A DNA stretch of 64,000 nt from a bacterium (GTDB taxonomy: Bacteria > Bacillota > Clostridia > Lachnospirales > Lachnospiraceae). The stretch covers positions 1 through 64,000 of the forward strand of contig SFRL01000011.1 in assembly GCA_004562765.1 (NCBI GenBank), written 5' to 3'. Below are positions 16,865 through 25,766 of this stretch, one piece after another; the first letter of the stretch is position 1; each line of letters starts with the position of its first letter. The notes beneath the pieces are model-generated. The model was not told the DNA's origin and ran no database searches. It saw only the letters and a program-made list of their open reading frames with translations. Position numbers and translations under genes: made by a program.

Positions 16865-17606
16865 AATATTTTTTTACTCCGTTGACAGCATAGCTGAACA
16901 GATAGCGCATGCTCTTCAGCCGTCCAAAACCCATATAGCGGTAGACGCCGTACTGCATCTTTGCGGATCTCAGCTTGTTGCGGGATTTGCCGTCGGCAGA
17001 CAGACGACAGTGCAGATACGGCTCATTGATGCCGACTGCCGCGCCATATTTTTTTAATACCTGAAGCCAGAGGATGTAGTCCTCATGCAGCTCTGCATGG
17101 CACATATAAAATTCCCGGGCGATCTGCGTCGGCATGACGACAGAACCACAGGGAATCGTGTTGGTGTGCAGAAGTTCTTCGTAGGTGATGCGCTCGGGCA
17201 CTCCGATCGTGCGCCCGGTGGGTGTCCCGTCTTCCGCATGCAGCGTCCGCGCACTGCAGCAGAGCGGCGCGCCCGTCTCCTCCAATAACCGGATCTGCGC
17301 GCCCAGCTTGTCCGGCTCCCACCAGTCATCCGCGTCCAAAAATGCTACATAACGCCCGCGCGCCATGCGGATCCCGCGGTTGCGCGTTTCCGCCACGCCG
17401 AGATTATGGTCGTTTTTGATATATCTGACCGCCGGGTCGTTCTCGAATGACTCCATGGCAGTGTCGATGTCATCCGGGCTGCAGTCATTGATCACGATGA
17501 CCTCTAATTCGCTCTGTTCCACGTCCTCCTGCTCCAGCGCGGAGTGGACTGCGTTTGCGATATATTTTTCTGCGTTGTACGCAGGGATGATGACCGAGAT
17601 GAGCAT
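16857..17606 (-). CDS. Family 2 glycosyltransferase
   Basis: The protein has 249 residues and a GT-A fold. It opens with ISVIIPAYNAEKYIANAVHSAL, then VIVINDCSPDD, NDHNLGVAETRNRGI and the DxD metal motif in VAFLDADDWWEPDK. It is likely cytoplasmic and membrane-associated, adding a sugar to the lipid-linked wall polymer. AGGAGG precedes the start. It lies between the sugar transferase and the glycerophosphotransferases, so it probably builds the linkage unit or decorates it. Confidence 0.9.
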   Translation of the reverse strand: MLISVIIPAYNAEKYIANAVHSALEQEDVEQSELEVIVINDCSPDDIDTAMESFENDPAVRYIKNDHNLGVAETRNRGIRMARGRYVAFLDADDWWEPDKLGAQIRLLEETGAPLCCSARTLHAEDGTPTGRTIGVPERITYEELLHTNTIPCGSVVMPTQIAREFYMCHAELHEDYILWLQVLKKYGAAVGINEPYLHCRLSADGKSRNKLRSAKMQYGVYRYMGFGRLKSMRYLFSYAVNGVKKYYG

Positions 17607-17679
17607 GTTGCACGCTACCTCCTGTGTCTTTCTTTCGAAATCCGCGCAGCCGATGCTTCGGTCTGCCTGTTACTTTTTG

Positions 17680-19041
17680 TTATTTTAATGCGGTGGTCTG
17701 GTTGCCGTCGACACCCTCTGATTTTTCTTTCTGGAACAGGATCTTGACCGTCAAGAAGCACAGCTTGATATCCAGCCATAAGGAGTAATTTTCAATGTAG
17801 GTCAGATCCAGCTTGAGTTTGTCATAAGGAACGGTATTATACTGTCCGTACACCTGGGCATATCCGGTCAGTCCCGCCTTCATCTTCAGGCGGAATTTAA
17901 ACTCCGGTATACTCTCTTCGTACTGTTCAAAGATCTCTCTCCGCTCCGGTCTGGGACCGACGATGGACATATCGCCCTTTAAGATATTGAACAACTGCGG
18001 CAGTTCGTCAAAGTGCGTGCGCCGCAGGATCCGTCCCACCGGTGTGATGCGGTCGTCATCCGCTTTGGCAAGGCGCGCGCCGTTCTCCTCGGACTCCACG
18101 ATCATGCTGCGGAATTTGATGATCTGGAACGGTCTGGCATCCTTGGTGATACGCTCCTGTGTATAGAAGACCGGACCATGATCGTACGCTTTGATCGCAA
18201 TGACGATCACCAGCATGATCGGCGACAAAAGGATACACGCGATCAACGAGAGCACGATGTCCATCAGACGCTTGAAAAAGCGCTCGCCGATGGACAGTCC
18301 GTTGTTGCGGCTCAGCATCAGGATACTGTCAAACAGATCAATGCGGTCGGAGCCGGTGATAATGATATCCGAGATCTTCGGGATACTGTAACAGCGGATC
18401 TCATGCCAGTAACAGAATTTCAAAAACTGGTTTCTCTCATGAGACGGAATGTCGCCGATGATGATCGTATCGTATTCCTTGATCTTTTCCAAGATGGCAT
18501 CCATTCCTGCATCCAGCCTGATGGTCTCCCGGATCTGGTAGCGGTCCTGTCTGGAATCCAGCTTCGAGATGAGCTGTTTCGGACTGATGTCTCCGTATAT
18601 GAGAAGCATCTGATGCGGCGGATAAAGCTTCGCGTAAAAATGCCGCGTGAGCAGTGTCCATGCGACTGCCAGCGCCGCTTCCATGAGCACCAGATACACA
18701 AAATGCTCCAGATGTGTTCCGAATTTCCACAGACCGAGCAGTGACAACTGCAGATATGCGACGGCATTCTGAAAGAAGATCGCCAGTGCCTGCCCGTACA
18801 GCGCATCCATGTTTCGCAGATATCCGACTTTAAAGCCGCCGAATATCTTTAAAAACAGAATGCAGAACATCGCATACAGACCGATGATCGCCCAGTCTCC
18901 GCGCCGGTAATATTTTACCAGCATGATGTCTGCATAGATGTTGTACCACTGCCATGCAAACATTGCTGTCTGAGCCGCCACAAAACACATGCTCGCCCAG
19001 AACATAAAGATTCTTTTGTACTGATAATGCTTATTTTCCAT
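17680..19041 (-). CDS. Polyprenyl-phosphate sugar-1-phosphate transferase (PF02397 type)
   Basis: The protein has 453 residues. The N-terminal half has four membrane segments and a CoA-binding-like soluble region. A further membrane helix (VLSLIACILLSPIMLVIVI) leads into the catalytic domain, with FYTQERITKDARPFQIIKFR, RRTHFDELPQLFNILKGDMSIVGPRP and GLTGYAQVYGQYNTV. It loads the first sugar-phosphate onto undecaprenyl phosphate. It probably starts the polymer of this cluster in place of TagO, which is absent here. A separate exopolysaccharide is possible. Confidence 0.9.
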   Translation of the reverse strand: MENKHYQYKRIFMFWASMCFVAAQTAMFAWQWYNIYADIMLVKYYRRGDWAIIGLYAMFCILFLKIFGGFKVGYLRNMDALYGQALAIFFQNAVAYLQLSLLGLWKFGTHLEHFVYLVLMEAALAVAWTLLTRHFYAKLYPPHQMLLIYGDISPKQLISKLDSRQDRYQIRETIRLDAGMDAILEKIKEYDTIIIGDIPSHERNQFLKFCYWHEIRCYSIPKISDIIITGSDRIDLFDSILMLSRNNGLSIGERFFKRLMDIVLSLIACILLSPIMLVIVIAIKAYDHGPVFYTQERITKDARPFQIIKFRSMIVESEENGARLAKADDDRITPVGRILRRTHFDELPQLFNILKGDMSIVGPRPERREIFEQYEESIPEFKFRLKMKAGLTGYAQVYGQYNTVPYDKLKLDLTYIENYSLWLDIKLCFLTVKILFQKEKSEGVDGNQTTALK

Positions 19042-19098
19042 TACTCCTGCTCCCTTGGTATCCCCCCAAGTCCCACATATGTCCCCTTTTTGGCAGTG

Positions 19099-19362
19099 CT
19101 ATTCGCCGAGTCCGTTCTCAACGACAGCCGTTATTCCTGCCATTGCGGCATCCTCATCTTCTCCTTCACAGATAAATTCAAGTTCTGTTCCGCTCTTGAT
19201 GCAGGCGCCCAGCACGCTGAGCACGCTCTTTGCGTTCGCCTCGTTATCTCCGTATTTAAAATACACTTTGCTTTTGTATTTGACTGCTTCATTGCACAAA
19301 ATACCTGCCGGACGCAGATGCAGCCCGGTCGGATTTTTGATCACTACTTTTTTGCTAACCAT
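19099..19362 (-). CDS. HPr-family phosphocarrier protein
   Basis: The protein has 87 residues. NPTGLHLRPAG carries the active His15, and AKSVLSVLGA carries Ser46, the HPr kinase site. The call is therefore a PTS-type HPr, relaying phosphate from enzyme I to sugar permeases and, as P-Ser-HPr, serving carbon control. The Cys54 and KSGTELEF segment differ from Bacillus HPr, so it could be a Crh-like or second HPr. It lies between glmM and the sugar transferase gene, with no enzyme I gene nearby. TTGGAGGG precedes the start. Confidence 0.9.
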   Translation of the reverse strand: MVSKKVVIKNPTGLHLRPAGILCNEAVKYKSKVYFKYGDNEANAKSVLSVLGACIKSGTELEFICEGEDEDAAMAGITAVVENGLGE

Positions 19363-19395
19363 AAAATCCCTCCAAATATGACCGTTTTGCCGCCT

Positions 19396-20745
19396 TTACA
19401 GCATCGTGTTCGTGATGAGGTCTGCCAGTTCACGCGCATCCTTCTCGATCTGCTCCTGATCCTTTCCCTCGATCATCACACGGACAAGCGGCTCTGTTCC
19501 GGACGGGCGGATGAGCACCCTGCCCTGTCCGTCAAATTTCTTCTCCAGTGCATCGATCGCTTCCGCGATCTCCGTGTACTCCATAAATTGTTCTTTCTTG
19601 TGATTCGGCACCTTTGCGTTGATGAGCGCCTGCGGATACACTTCCATGACCGTTGCCAGTTCTGACAGCGGCTTTTTCGTTTCCACCATGACCTCTAACA
19701 AGTGCAGGGCAGACAGCAGACCGTCTCCGGTGGTATTGTCATCCAAAAAGATAATGTGTCCGCTCTGTTCACCGCCGATATTGTAGCCGTTTTCCAGCAT
19801 GTTTTCCAATACATAACGGTCGCCCACCTTCGTCTTTTCCGCATGGATCCCGTTTTTGTCACACATGACGAAAAATCCCAGGTTTGACATGACGGTGACA
19901 ACGATCGTATCTTTTTTCAGTGTGCCTTTTTCCTTCATATGATTGCCGCAGATGGCGAGCAGCTTGTCACCGTCCACGATGTCTCCGTTTTCGTCTACTG
20001 CCAGCAGACGGTCCGCATCGCCGTCAAACGCGAGACCGATATCCGCCTTCTCATAGACAACGCGCGCCTGCAGTTCATCCATATGTGTAGAACCGCAGTT
20101 GGAATTGATGTTTGTTCCATCCGGATCTACGTGCAGCGGGATCAGATCCGCGCCCAGCTGCTGCAGTGTCTGCACGGAAGTCTGATAGGACGCGCCCTCC
20201 GCGCAGTCGATCACGATGCGCATGCCGGTGAGATCCACCGGTACACATTTTTTCATAAACCGGATATATTCATCCTGCAGGTCAAACCGGTATTCTACTT
20301 TGCCGATACCGGAACCGGTGGGCAGCGAAACGCCTGCCATATTGCTGCCTATCAATGCCTCGATCTCGTCCTCCAGCTGATCGGAGAGCTTGTAGCCCTC
20401 GCCGTTGAAGAACTTGATACCGTTGAATTCCATCGGATTGTGGGATGCGGAGATCACAACGCCCGCATCTACCTTATGTTTGCGTGTCAGATATGCGACT
20501 GCCGGTGTGGGAAGTACACCCACATGAATGGCATCCGCACCCACGGAACAGATACCTGCCACCAGTGCATTTGCCAGCATTCCTCCGGAAATTCTTGTAT
20601 CGCACCCCACCAGGATCGTGGGTTTATGCGCTTTTTCCTTTGTCAGAACATAGGCTCCCGCCTGCCCCAGCTTCATCGCAAGCTCGATCGTAAGCTCTGC
20701 GCCTGCGACTCCGCGGACACCATCTGTTCCAAATAATCTACCCAT
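19396..20745 (-). CDS. glmM: Phosphoglucosamine mutase
   Basis: The protein has 449 residues. It converts glucosamine-6-phosphate to glucosamine-1-phosphate, following GlmS. Opening GRLFGTDGVRG is typical; phospho-Ser101 lies in VISASHNPMEFNGIKFF; the metal loop is AFDGDADRLL; the sugar loop is GGEQSGHIIF and the phosphate loop is IRPSGTEPLVRVMIEG. It sits downstream of cdaA and cdaR, the conserved Firmicutes arrangement. In that arrangement GlmM can bind and restrain CdaA (known from Bacillus and Lactococcus). Confidence 0.97.
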   Translation of the reverse strand: MGRLFGTDGVRGVAGAELTIELAMKLGQAGAYVLTKEKAHKPTILVGCDTRISGGMLANALVAGICSVGADAIHVGVLPTPAVAYLTRKHKVDAGVVISASHNPMEFNGIKFFNGEGYKLSDQLEDEIEALIGSNMAGVSLPTGSGIGKVEYRFDLQDEYIRFMKKCVPVDLTGMRIVIDCAEGASYQTSVQTLQQLGADLIPLHVDPDGTNINSNCGSTHMDELQARVVYEKADIGLAFDGDADRLLAVDENGDIVDGDKLLAICGNHMKEKGTLKKDTIVVTVMSNLGFFVMCDKNGIHAEKTKVGDRYVLENMLENGYNIGGEQSGHIIFLDDNTTGDGLLSALHLLEVMVETKKPLSELATVMEVYPQALINAKVPNHKKEQFMEYTEIAEAIDALEKKFDGQGRVLIRPSGTEPLVRVMIEGKDQEQIEKDARELADLITNTML

Positions 20746-20786
20746 AAATCATTCCTCCGATTTTTTGTATCGCTTTTGCTGCCGGC

Positions 20787-22118
20787 CTATTGTCCGGTCT
20801 CTTCATCTTCTGTCGGTTCGTCACCCGGCTCATTCGTGTCCGGCTCATCCGTCGTCGGTTCGTCTGTCGTCTCCTCTGTCACGGTAACCGTCACCCGGAC
20901 GGGCTCGTGATAAAGGTTTTCATCCAGATCCAGCGCAACCTCCACCTCGTGTGTTCCCGGTGTCAGCTGTCCGGCATCGATGCTGGCGACGATACTGTCT
21001 GTATCCAATGCAGCGATATCCTCTGCAATACCGCTGACAGTCACGCGGATCACCGAGTTGTCAAAGCTCAGCTTGTATCCTTCCGGCAGATTCAATACGC
21101 GGATCGATGACGGGAAGAGATTGACCACTTTCGTGGAGAGCTGCGCGATGTGCACCGTCACCTTTACCTTCACCTGGGACTGGTCTGCCACCGTCACTCC
21201 GCTGGGCAGATATTCCGATACATCGATCACCTGTGTGATATCGCCTCTCGCGCCGCTGATATCCAGCGCATTTTCCGGTATATTGATCGCCGTTACATTG
21301 TTGAGCGACGATGCGGTTCCCTTGATCGCGATGGTCTTCGGCTCATATTCCATATCCATATATGCATAGCCGTCTGCCGGCGTGCCTGTCACGTTGAAGA
21401 TCAGTGCCACGTCTTTGATGTCCAGTATGCGTACGGTCACTGTCACGGTGGACATGTTGAGCGTCAGTTCATTCTTGTCGATCACATTTCCGTCACTGTC
21501 ATAAAGGATCGGTATCACGCTCGCCACGACATCGGAGGTCATGTTTGTGACATCGATGCTCGCCGTCACGTGATCAATACTGCTCACGACAGATTCCGGT
21601 CCAGACACCTTCAGCAGGTTCGGTGATACCGTTACCTCGCCCAGAGCACAGCCTTCGGGAAGTGTTCCCGACGTTTCAACACCGACGATGAACTGGTCCT
21701 GTGCCAGATTGTCGAGGGCGATCTCCAGATTCTGGGTCGCTTTGCTGATCGTCACCAGACTGCTATAGCGCAACGCCGTCACCTCGATCGGCACCTTTCC
21801 GGTACCGCTCTCATTGTCGATCGCCGCATTTTCCATATTTGCAACCGCCTTGAAGTCGGTATTGCTCAGCTTCTCTATATAGGAACGCTTGGCTGTCACC
21901 GTAAATACGATCGTATTTGTATCGTCCAGCACCTCAAAATATTTACCCTGGTCAGTCAGATACTCCGCATTTTCGATCACGACCGTTGCGCTGAAACGCT
22001 GGGAGATCTTCGGATCATCGATATTGACGACAACCAGCCACAGAATGACTGCAAACAGGGCCGCCAGAAGCTTCAGACCAAAGTTATTCGTTATGACTTT
22101 CCACGCTCGTCTGACCAT
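20787..22118 (-). CDS. cdaR: YbbR-domain regulator of the diadenylate cyclase
   Basis: The protein has 443 residues. One N-terminal membrane segment (FGLKLLAALFAVILWLVVVNI) is followed by four YbbR repeats outside the membrane (about 40-400). An acidic Thr/Glu/Pro/Asp-rich tail ends the protein. CdaR modulates CdaA activity at the membrane. The gene overlaps cdaA by 35 bases, so translation is coupled; its own GGAGG lies inside cdaA. The acidic tail is a local feature with no known role. Confidence 0.93.
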   Translation of the reverse strand: MVRRAWKVITNNFGLKLLAALFAVILWLVVVNIDDPKISQRFSATVVIENAEYLTDQGKYFEVLDDTNTIVFTVTAKRSYIEKLSNTDFKAVANMENAAIDNESGTGKVPIEVTALRYSSLVTISKATQNLEIALDNLAQDQFIVGVETSGTLPEGCALGEVTVSPNLLKVSGPESVVSSIDHVTASIDVTNMTSDVVASVIPILYDSDGNVIDKNELTLNMSTVTVTVRILDIKDVALIFNVTGTPADGYAYMDMEYEPKTIAIKGTASSLNNVTAINIPENALDISGARGDITQVIDVSEYLPSGVTVADQSQVKVKVTVHIAQLSTKVVNLFPSSIRVLNLPEGYKLSFDNSVIRVTVSGIAEDIAALDTDSIVASIDAGQLTPGTHEVEVALDLDENLYHEPVRVTVTVTEETTDEPTTDEPDTNEPGDEPTEDEETGQ

Positions 22119-22986
22119 GATCGAACCTCCTCTTTATTTTTTTCCAACGGGATTCTCCGTAGCCCGCATCCGCCAGCTCCATCAGCATCCGTTTCAATTC
22201 ATCGCCATCCAGTCCACGCCTGATCTCTCCGCCGACGGCGGCTGATACCGCTCCCGTCTCCTCTGAGACGATGATCGTCAGTGAATCGCTGACCTCACTG
22301 ATGCCGACTGCCGCGCGGTGTCTGGTTCCCAGCTCCTTGTCCAGTTCCATATTGTCGGACAGGGGCAGATAACAGGTCGCAGACACGATCCGATCTCCGC
22401 GCACAATAACCGCACCGTCATGAAGCGGTGTGTTTTTCTCAAATATATTGATCAGAAGCTGGCTGGACACGAGGGAGTCCAGAGGGATTCCGGTCCGCTC
22501 GTACTCGCTAAGCATGATGTCCTTCTCCACAACGATCAGCGCTCCTGTCTTTACTTTTGCCATCTCAAATGTTGCTTTTACCATCTCACCGGCTGTGCGC
22601 TCGGAAAAACGCTTGATCGCACGGTCCGGATCCCAGCTGAACATGCCGTGGAAAAATTTTTTTCTTCCCAGTTGATCCAGCGCCTTGCGCAGCTCCGGCT
22701 GGAAGATCACCGCAAGCGCGATGATGCCCACATTGATCAGTCTGCTGGCCAGCCACAGGATCGTATTCATCTGGAACAGCGCCGCGATCAGCACGAATGT
22801 CAATATGGTGATAATGCCCTTAAACAGCGCCCATGCTCTCGTGTTTTTGATCCAGACCAGAATACTGTACAGCATAAAGGCGATCAGGATGATCTCCACG
22901 ATATCTATGACCGTTACTGACGGGATATTCAGCCAAAACATATATTTATCACGAAATGCCAGTATTCCGCTTGCTATTCTTTCCAC
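22084..22986 (-). CDS. cdaA: Membrane diadenylate cyclase (c-di-AMP synthase)
   Basis: The protein has 300 residues. Three membrane helices (about 15-95) precede the DAC domain with the catalytic motifs DGAVIVRGDRI and GTRHRAAVGISE. It condenses two ATP into c-di-AMP, which controls potassium and osmolyte uptake and wall stress in Firmicutes. The start is GTG with AAGGAAG upstream. It is preceded by two uncharacterised membrane-protein genes in the same apparent operon and followed by cdaR, glmM and HPr. Confidence 0.96.
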   Translation of the reverse strand: MERIASGILAFRDKYMFWLNIPSVTVIDIVEIILIAFMLYSILVWIKNTRAWALFKGIITILTFVLIAALFQMNTILWLASRLINVGIIALAVIFQPELRKALDQLGRKKFFHGMFSWDPDRAIKRFSERTAGEMVKATFEMAKVKTGALIVVEKDIMLSEYERTGIPLDSLVSSQLLINIFEKNTPLHDGAVIVRGDRIVSATCYLPLSDNMELDKELGTRHRAAVGISEVSDSLTIIVSEETGAVSAAVGGEIRRGLDGDELKRMLMELADAGYGESRWKKIKRRFDHGQTSVESHNE

Positions 22987-23001
22987 GCCATCACTTCCTT
23001 T

Positions 23002-24000
23002 TTAAAAGTCTAATAAGTTTTCGTCGATCTCCATCTCCTGTGCCAGTTCTTTCCGGGTGATCGGCGTATCGTCGCCACTGAATTTCTGTACCTTTTTCTC
23101 CGTGTTGGCAACGTAGATCTTCGGTATTGCCTTCACGTAATAATAGTATTCGTCATCTTCAAACTGCACGCGCTCTGTCCGCGTATAGTCCAGATTGAAG
23201 AAAAAGAACTGTAAGATCAGACCGACTGCCGCACTTGCCAGTACCGCCGCAAATACAAGCAGCATATTTGCCGGCAGATTCAGCTGCAGATCGCAGATCA
23301 GACAGAGCACAAACTGCAGCAGACATCCGGTCGCGATCGCGATCGTCCATGCATGGTCTACTGCAAGCCTGCGGATAAACCAGACGATCAATGCTGTGAC
23401 GACCAGGATCGCCAGCATGGCGATCATCTCACGATTGCCTACAAACTGATTGAGCACTTCCGCAAACTTTGTGATGATGGAGTCGTCCTCCGTCATCTCG
23501 GCGATGGCCGATGCATTGACCGCGATGCCGCTGAGCAGATAGTACATGACGCCGCCGCACACCATCGCCAGAACGGACACCGGATTGTCGTCCAGCAGCC
23601 CGATCACGATCGGCATTACATACGGCACCTGAAAGATAAATGCCAGCGGTGTGAGCACTGCATAATAGCCCTTTTTCGGCAACAGTCTGAAATATAACAG
23701 AAACAGTACGATCATCACCAGAAAGCTGACCGCACACGCCGCCAGCGACAGGGAATACAGATGCAGCAGCACAAGCACCGCCGCGATCAGTACGATCGCA
23801 TTGACCGGCAGCAATGCACAGGAAAGTGCCAGTACGAGCAGCAATGTCATGCTGTTGATACGCGTCATATAACCCAGCCGCGAGCGTATCATAAAAAATG
23901 TGAGAAATGCCAGTATACTTTTTATGACCGGAACCAGATAGACTTCGTATTTACTGCAAAAGCCTCTGATCCGCTCCTTGATCTCCAACAACGTTGTCAT
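23002..24000 (-). CDS. Uncharacterised polytopic membrane protein upstream of cdaA
   Basis: The protein has 332 residues and about eight predicted membrane helices from residue 20 to 275. A soluble C-terminal tail carries RVQFEDDEYYYYVKAIPKI, followed by a charged stretch ending TRKELAQEMEIDENLLDF. I recognise no family. The start overlaps the upstream gene's stop (ATGA) and has GGAGGAGA. The operon with cdaA suggests a role in c-di-AMP or envelope control, but that is inference. Confidence 0.8.
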   Translation of the reverse strand: MTTLLEIKERIRGFCSKYEVYLVPVIKSILAFLTFFMIRSRLGYMTRINSMTLLLVLALSCALLPVNAIVLIAAVLVLLHLYSLSLAACAVSFLVMIVLFLLYFRLLPKKGYYAVLTPLAFIFQVPYVMPIVIGLLDDNPVSVLAMVCGGVMYYLLSGIAVNASAIAEMTEDDSIITKFAEVLNQFVGNREMIAMLAILVVTALIVWFIRRLAVDHAWTIAIATGCLLQFVLCLICDLQLNLPANMLLVFAAVLASAAVGLILQFFFFNLDYTRTERVQFEDDEYYYYVKAIPKIYVANTEKKVQKFSGDDTPITRKELAQEMEIDENLLDF

Positions 24001-24398
24001 GATTCTCCTCCATCCCGTTCAAAGCTTCCGATCAGTCGTTTCAAATGTCGGTTATAACCCTTGATCTCTTTTTTTGCACGGGTGTATTTTACCTCTGCAT
24101 AAACAAATACTGCTGCCAGATAAATGATCAGGCACAGCAGATAGCGCAGCAGCACAGTGATCGCAAACTGCTTCAGATCCATCGTGTGGACATTTTCCAT
24201 CAACATCTCCATGTTACAGATTCCCCACATGAGCAGACCAACGCCGTACGCGACTGTTCCGCTGATAAATCCTTTCAGCAGATGCAGTCCCACATAATCC
24301 CCCCGAAAATATCTTACGACCGGAAAGTCTTCCTTGCCCTTTCGATCGCTAAATGCCTGCAATTGTACCATATGGCGCACGCGCTCATTGTGAATCAT
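23997..24398 (-). CDS. Uncharacterised small membrane protein, first gene of the cdaA operon
   Basis: The protein has 133 residues. A basic soluble N-terminus is followed by two membrane segments (HLLKGFISGTVAYGVGLLMW and a stretch around LLRYLLCLIIYLAAVFVYAE) and a basic cytoplasmic tail of about 35 residues. It is translationally coupled to the next gene through an ATGA overlap, so the pair may form a complex. The ribosome-binding site is weak (GGGGTG). No function can be assigned. Confidence 0.75.
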   Translation of the reverse strand: MIHNERVRHMVQLQAFSDRKGKEDFPVVRYFRGDYVGLHLLKGFISGTVAYGVGLLMWGICNMEMLMENVHTMDLKQFAITVLLRYLLCLIIYLAAVFVYAEVKYTRAKKEIKGYNRHLKRLIGSFERDGGES

Positions 24399-24472
24399 AT
24401 TACACCCCGTTTTTTTGCCTTCCGCCGCTTCGGGCAGCCTTCGGCATCATACATAATTACATAGTTATTTGC

Positions 24473-24501
24473 ATTATATCATAGTTTTCTCTGAAATACA
24501 A
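24473..24501 (-). promoter_or_regulatory. Promoter of the cdaA operon
   Basis: On the minus strand, TTGTAT (24496-24501) and TATAAT (24473-24478) are 17 bases apart. The -35 box touches the terminator stem of the preceding gene. Confidence 0.65.
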
Positions 24502-24540
24502 AAGAAAAGTGCCGCATCTTCTGCGGCACTTTTCTTTTGT
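24498..24540 (-). terminator. Strong terminator after yvyF
   Basis: A 19-bp perfect stem (24498-24516 with 24522-24540) with a 5-base loop, G/C-rich at the tip and A/T-rich at the base. It separates the comFC-yvyF genes from the cdaA operon. Confidence 0.85.
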
Positions 24541-24572
24541 GGGTTTTCTATGTATTTTCTGTGTGTTTCCTA

Positions 24573-24971
24573 CTATATGGACCTCATTCTGTTTCTGGTG
24601 TCACGAGGATCTTTTTTCACCGGCTTTTCTTCCTTGGTGATCGCGCTCATCAGCGTGTTGCTCAGCTTGCCCTTACAATTCGCGCAATAGCGTCCGGTCT
24701 TGATCGTCGCTCCGCAGGACTCGCACTCCAGGCCGACCGGCGAATCCTCCGTAAAACTGAGACGTTCCTCACGCACCCACTGTCTGAGCTGTCCGACGGA
24801 GACATTATTTGCCTCCGAGATCTCCTGCAGAGACGCGGTCTTGTGATCCCAGATATATGACTTTACTTCCTGGAACTTTTTTTCCAGCGCATCCGAACAC
24901 GCCGGGCATCTCACCGGTCCCGTGATATAGTTAAACAGCCTTTTACATGTTTTGCAAGCTCTTACTTCCAT
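24573..24971 (-). CDS. yvyF: YvyF-like flagellar-operon zinc protein
   Basis: The protein has 132 residues. An N-terminal zinc knuckle (CKTCKRLFNYITG then CPACSDAL), a central helix-turn-helix-like segment (SLQEISEANNVSVGQLRQWV) and a C-terminal zinc knuckle (CESCGATI, CANCKGKL) match the YvyF family encoded beside comFC and flgM in Bacillus. Its role is poorly known; it is linked to flagellar gene expression by context. The start lies inside comFC (29-base overlap) with GGGGGAGG upstream. No flgM follows here. Confidence 0.85.
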   Translation of the reverse strand: MEVRACKTCKRLFNYITGPVRCPACSDALEKKFQEVKSYIWDHKTASLQEISEANNVSVGQLRQWVREERLSFTEDSPVGLECESCGATIKTGRYCANCKGKLSNTLMSAITKEEKPVKKDPRDTRNRMRSI

Positions 24972-25719
24972 TGTCTAAACCTCCCCCGTCTCCTCCGCCG
25001 ATACAGATGCAGAGGACATATACCTTTTTTACTCCTGCACTCATCAACGTCTCCGCCGCCGCATCTACGGTGCTCCCGGTGGTATATATATCGTCAATAA
25101 GCAACACTTTTTCTAATTGTACTATTTTTTTCGACATTTGAAAAGCATTTTTCAGATTATTTTTTCGTTCCCGGGCGTTTAATTTCCTCTGCGGATCTGT
25201 ATGGACCGTGCGCAAAAGAAGCTTTTTCTCTACCGGGATTCCCGTATGCTCTGCAAGCGCCTCCGCGATCAGCTGCGCCTGGTTGTAGCCGCGCTCACGC
25301 CTGCGCTTCGGGTGCAATGGGATCGGGATGAGTACATCCGGCGAGATGCGCCGGATCCAGGCAGCATATGTCTCATACGCTTCCCGCGCGAAAATGGCGG
25401 CATAATCCCTACGGTTGCCGTATTTGAGGCGGTGCATGCTCCCGATGATCGCTCCCCGGTAGACAAATACCGCCCTGCCCTGCACAAATGCGTGCGTCCG
25501 TTTCATGCAGTCCCCACAGTATTCCCTGCGCACACGGTCCGCTTCCAGCGGTTTTCCGCACCTCATGCAAAAGGGCTGTGTGACTCTTGTCAGTTTCTTT
25601 TCGCAGTCCGGGCAGATCCGTGCAACGCCATCATCTGTCAGGAGCTGTTCCTGCACTTCTCCGCAGACCGGGCAGCTGCCCGGAAAAAACAGTTTGATCA
25701 GGATTTTTGTTATCTTCAT
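24943..25719 (-). CDS. comFC: ComFC-family phosphoribosyltransferase-like competence protein
   Basis: The protein has 258 residues. An N-terminal four-Cys zinc finger (CPVCGE, CPDCEK) and a second pair (CMRCG, CGDC) precede the phosphoribosyltransferase fold with IPIPLHPKRRRERGYNQAQLIA and the PRPP loop VLLIDDIYTTGST. In transformable bacteria ComFC aids handling of incoming single-stranded DNA. The last 15 residues are Gly-rich. It follows recD2 and overlaps yvyF; comFA is not in the window. Confidence 0.92.
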   Translation of the reverse strand: MKITKILIKLFFPGSCPVCGEVQEQLLTDDGVARICPDCEKKLTRVTQPFCMRCGKPLEADRVRREYCGDCMKRTHAFVQGRAVFVYRGAIIGSMHRLKYGNRRDYAAIFAREAYETYAAWIRRISPDVLIPIPLHPKRRRERGYNQAQLIAEALAEHTGIPVEKKLLLRTVHTDPQRKLNARERKNNLKNAFQMSKKIVQLEKVLLIDDIYTTGSTVDAAAETLMSAGVKKVYVLCICIGGGDGGGLDNGSKSLQNM

Positions 25720-25766
25720 TGGTCCTCCGTTCTACTCTCTCCAAAGCAGCCGGGACCTTTTCGTTT

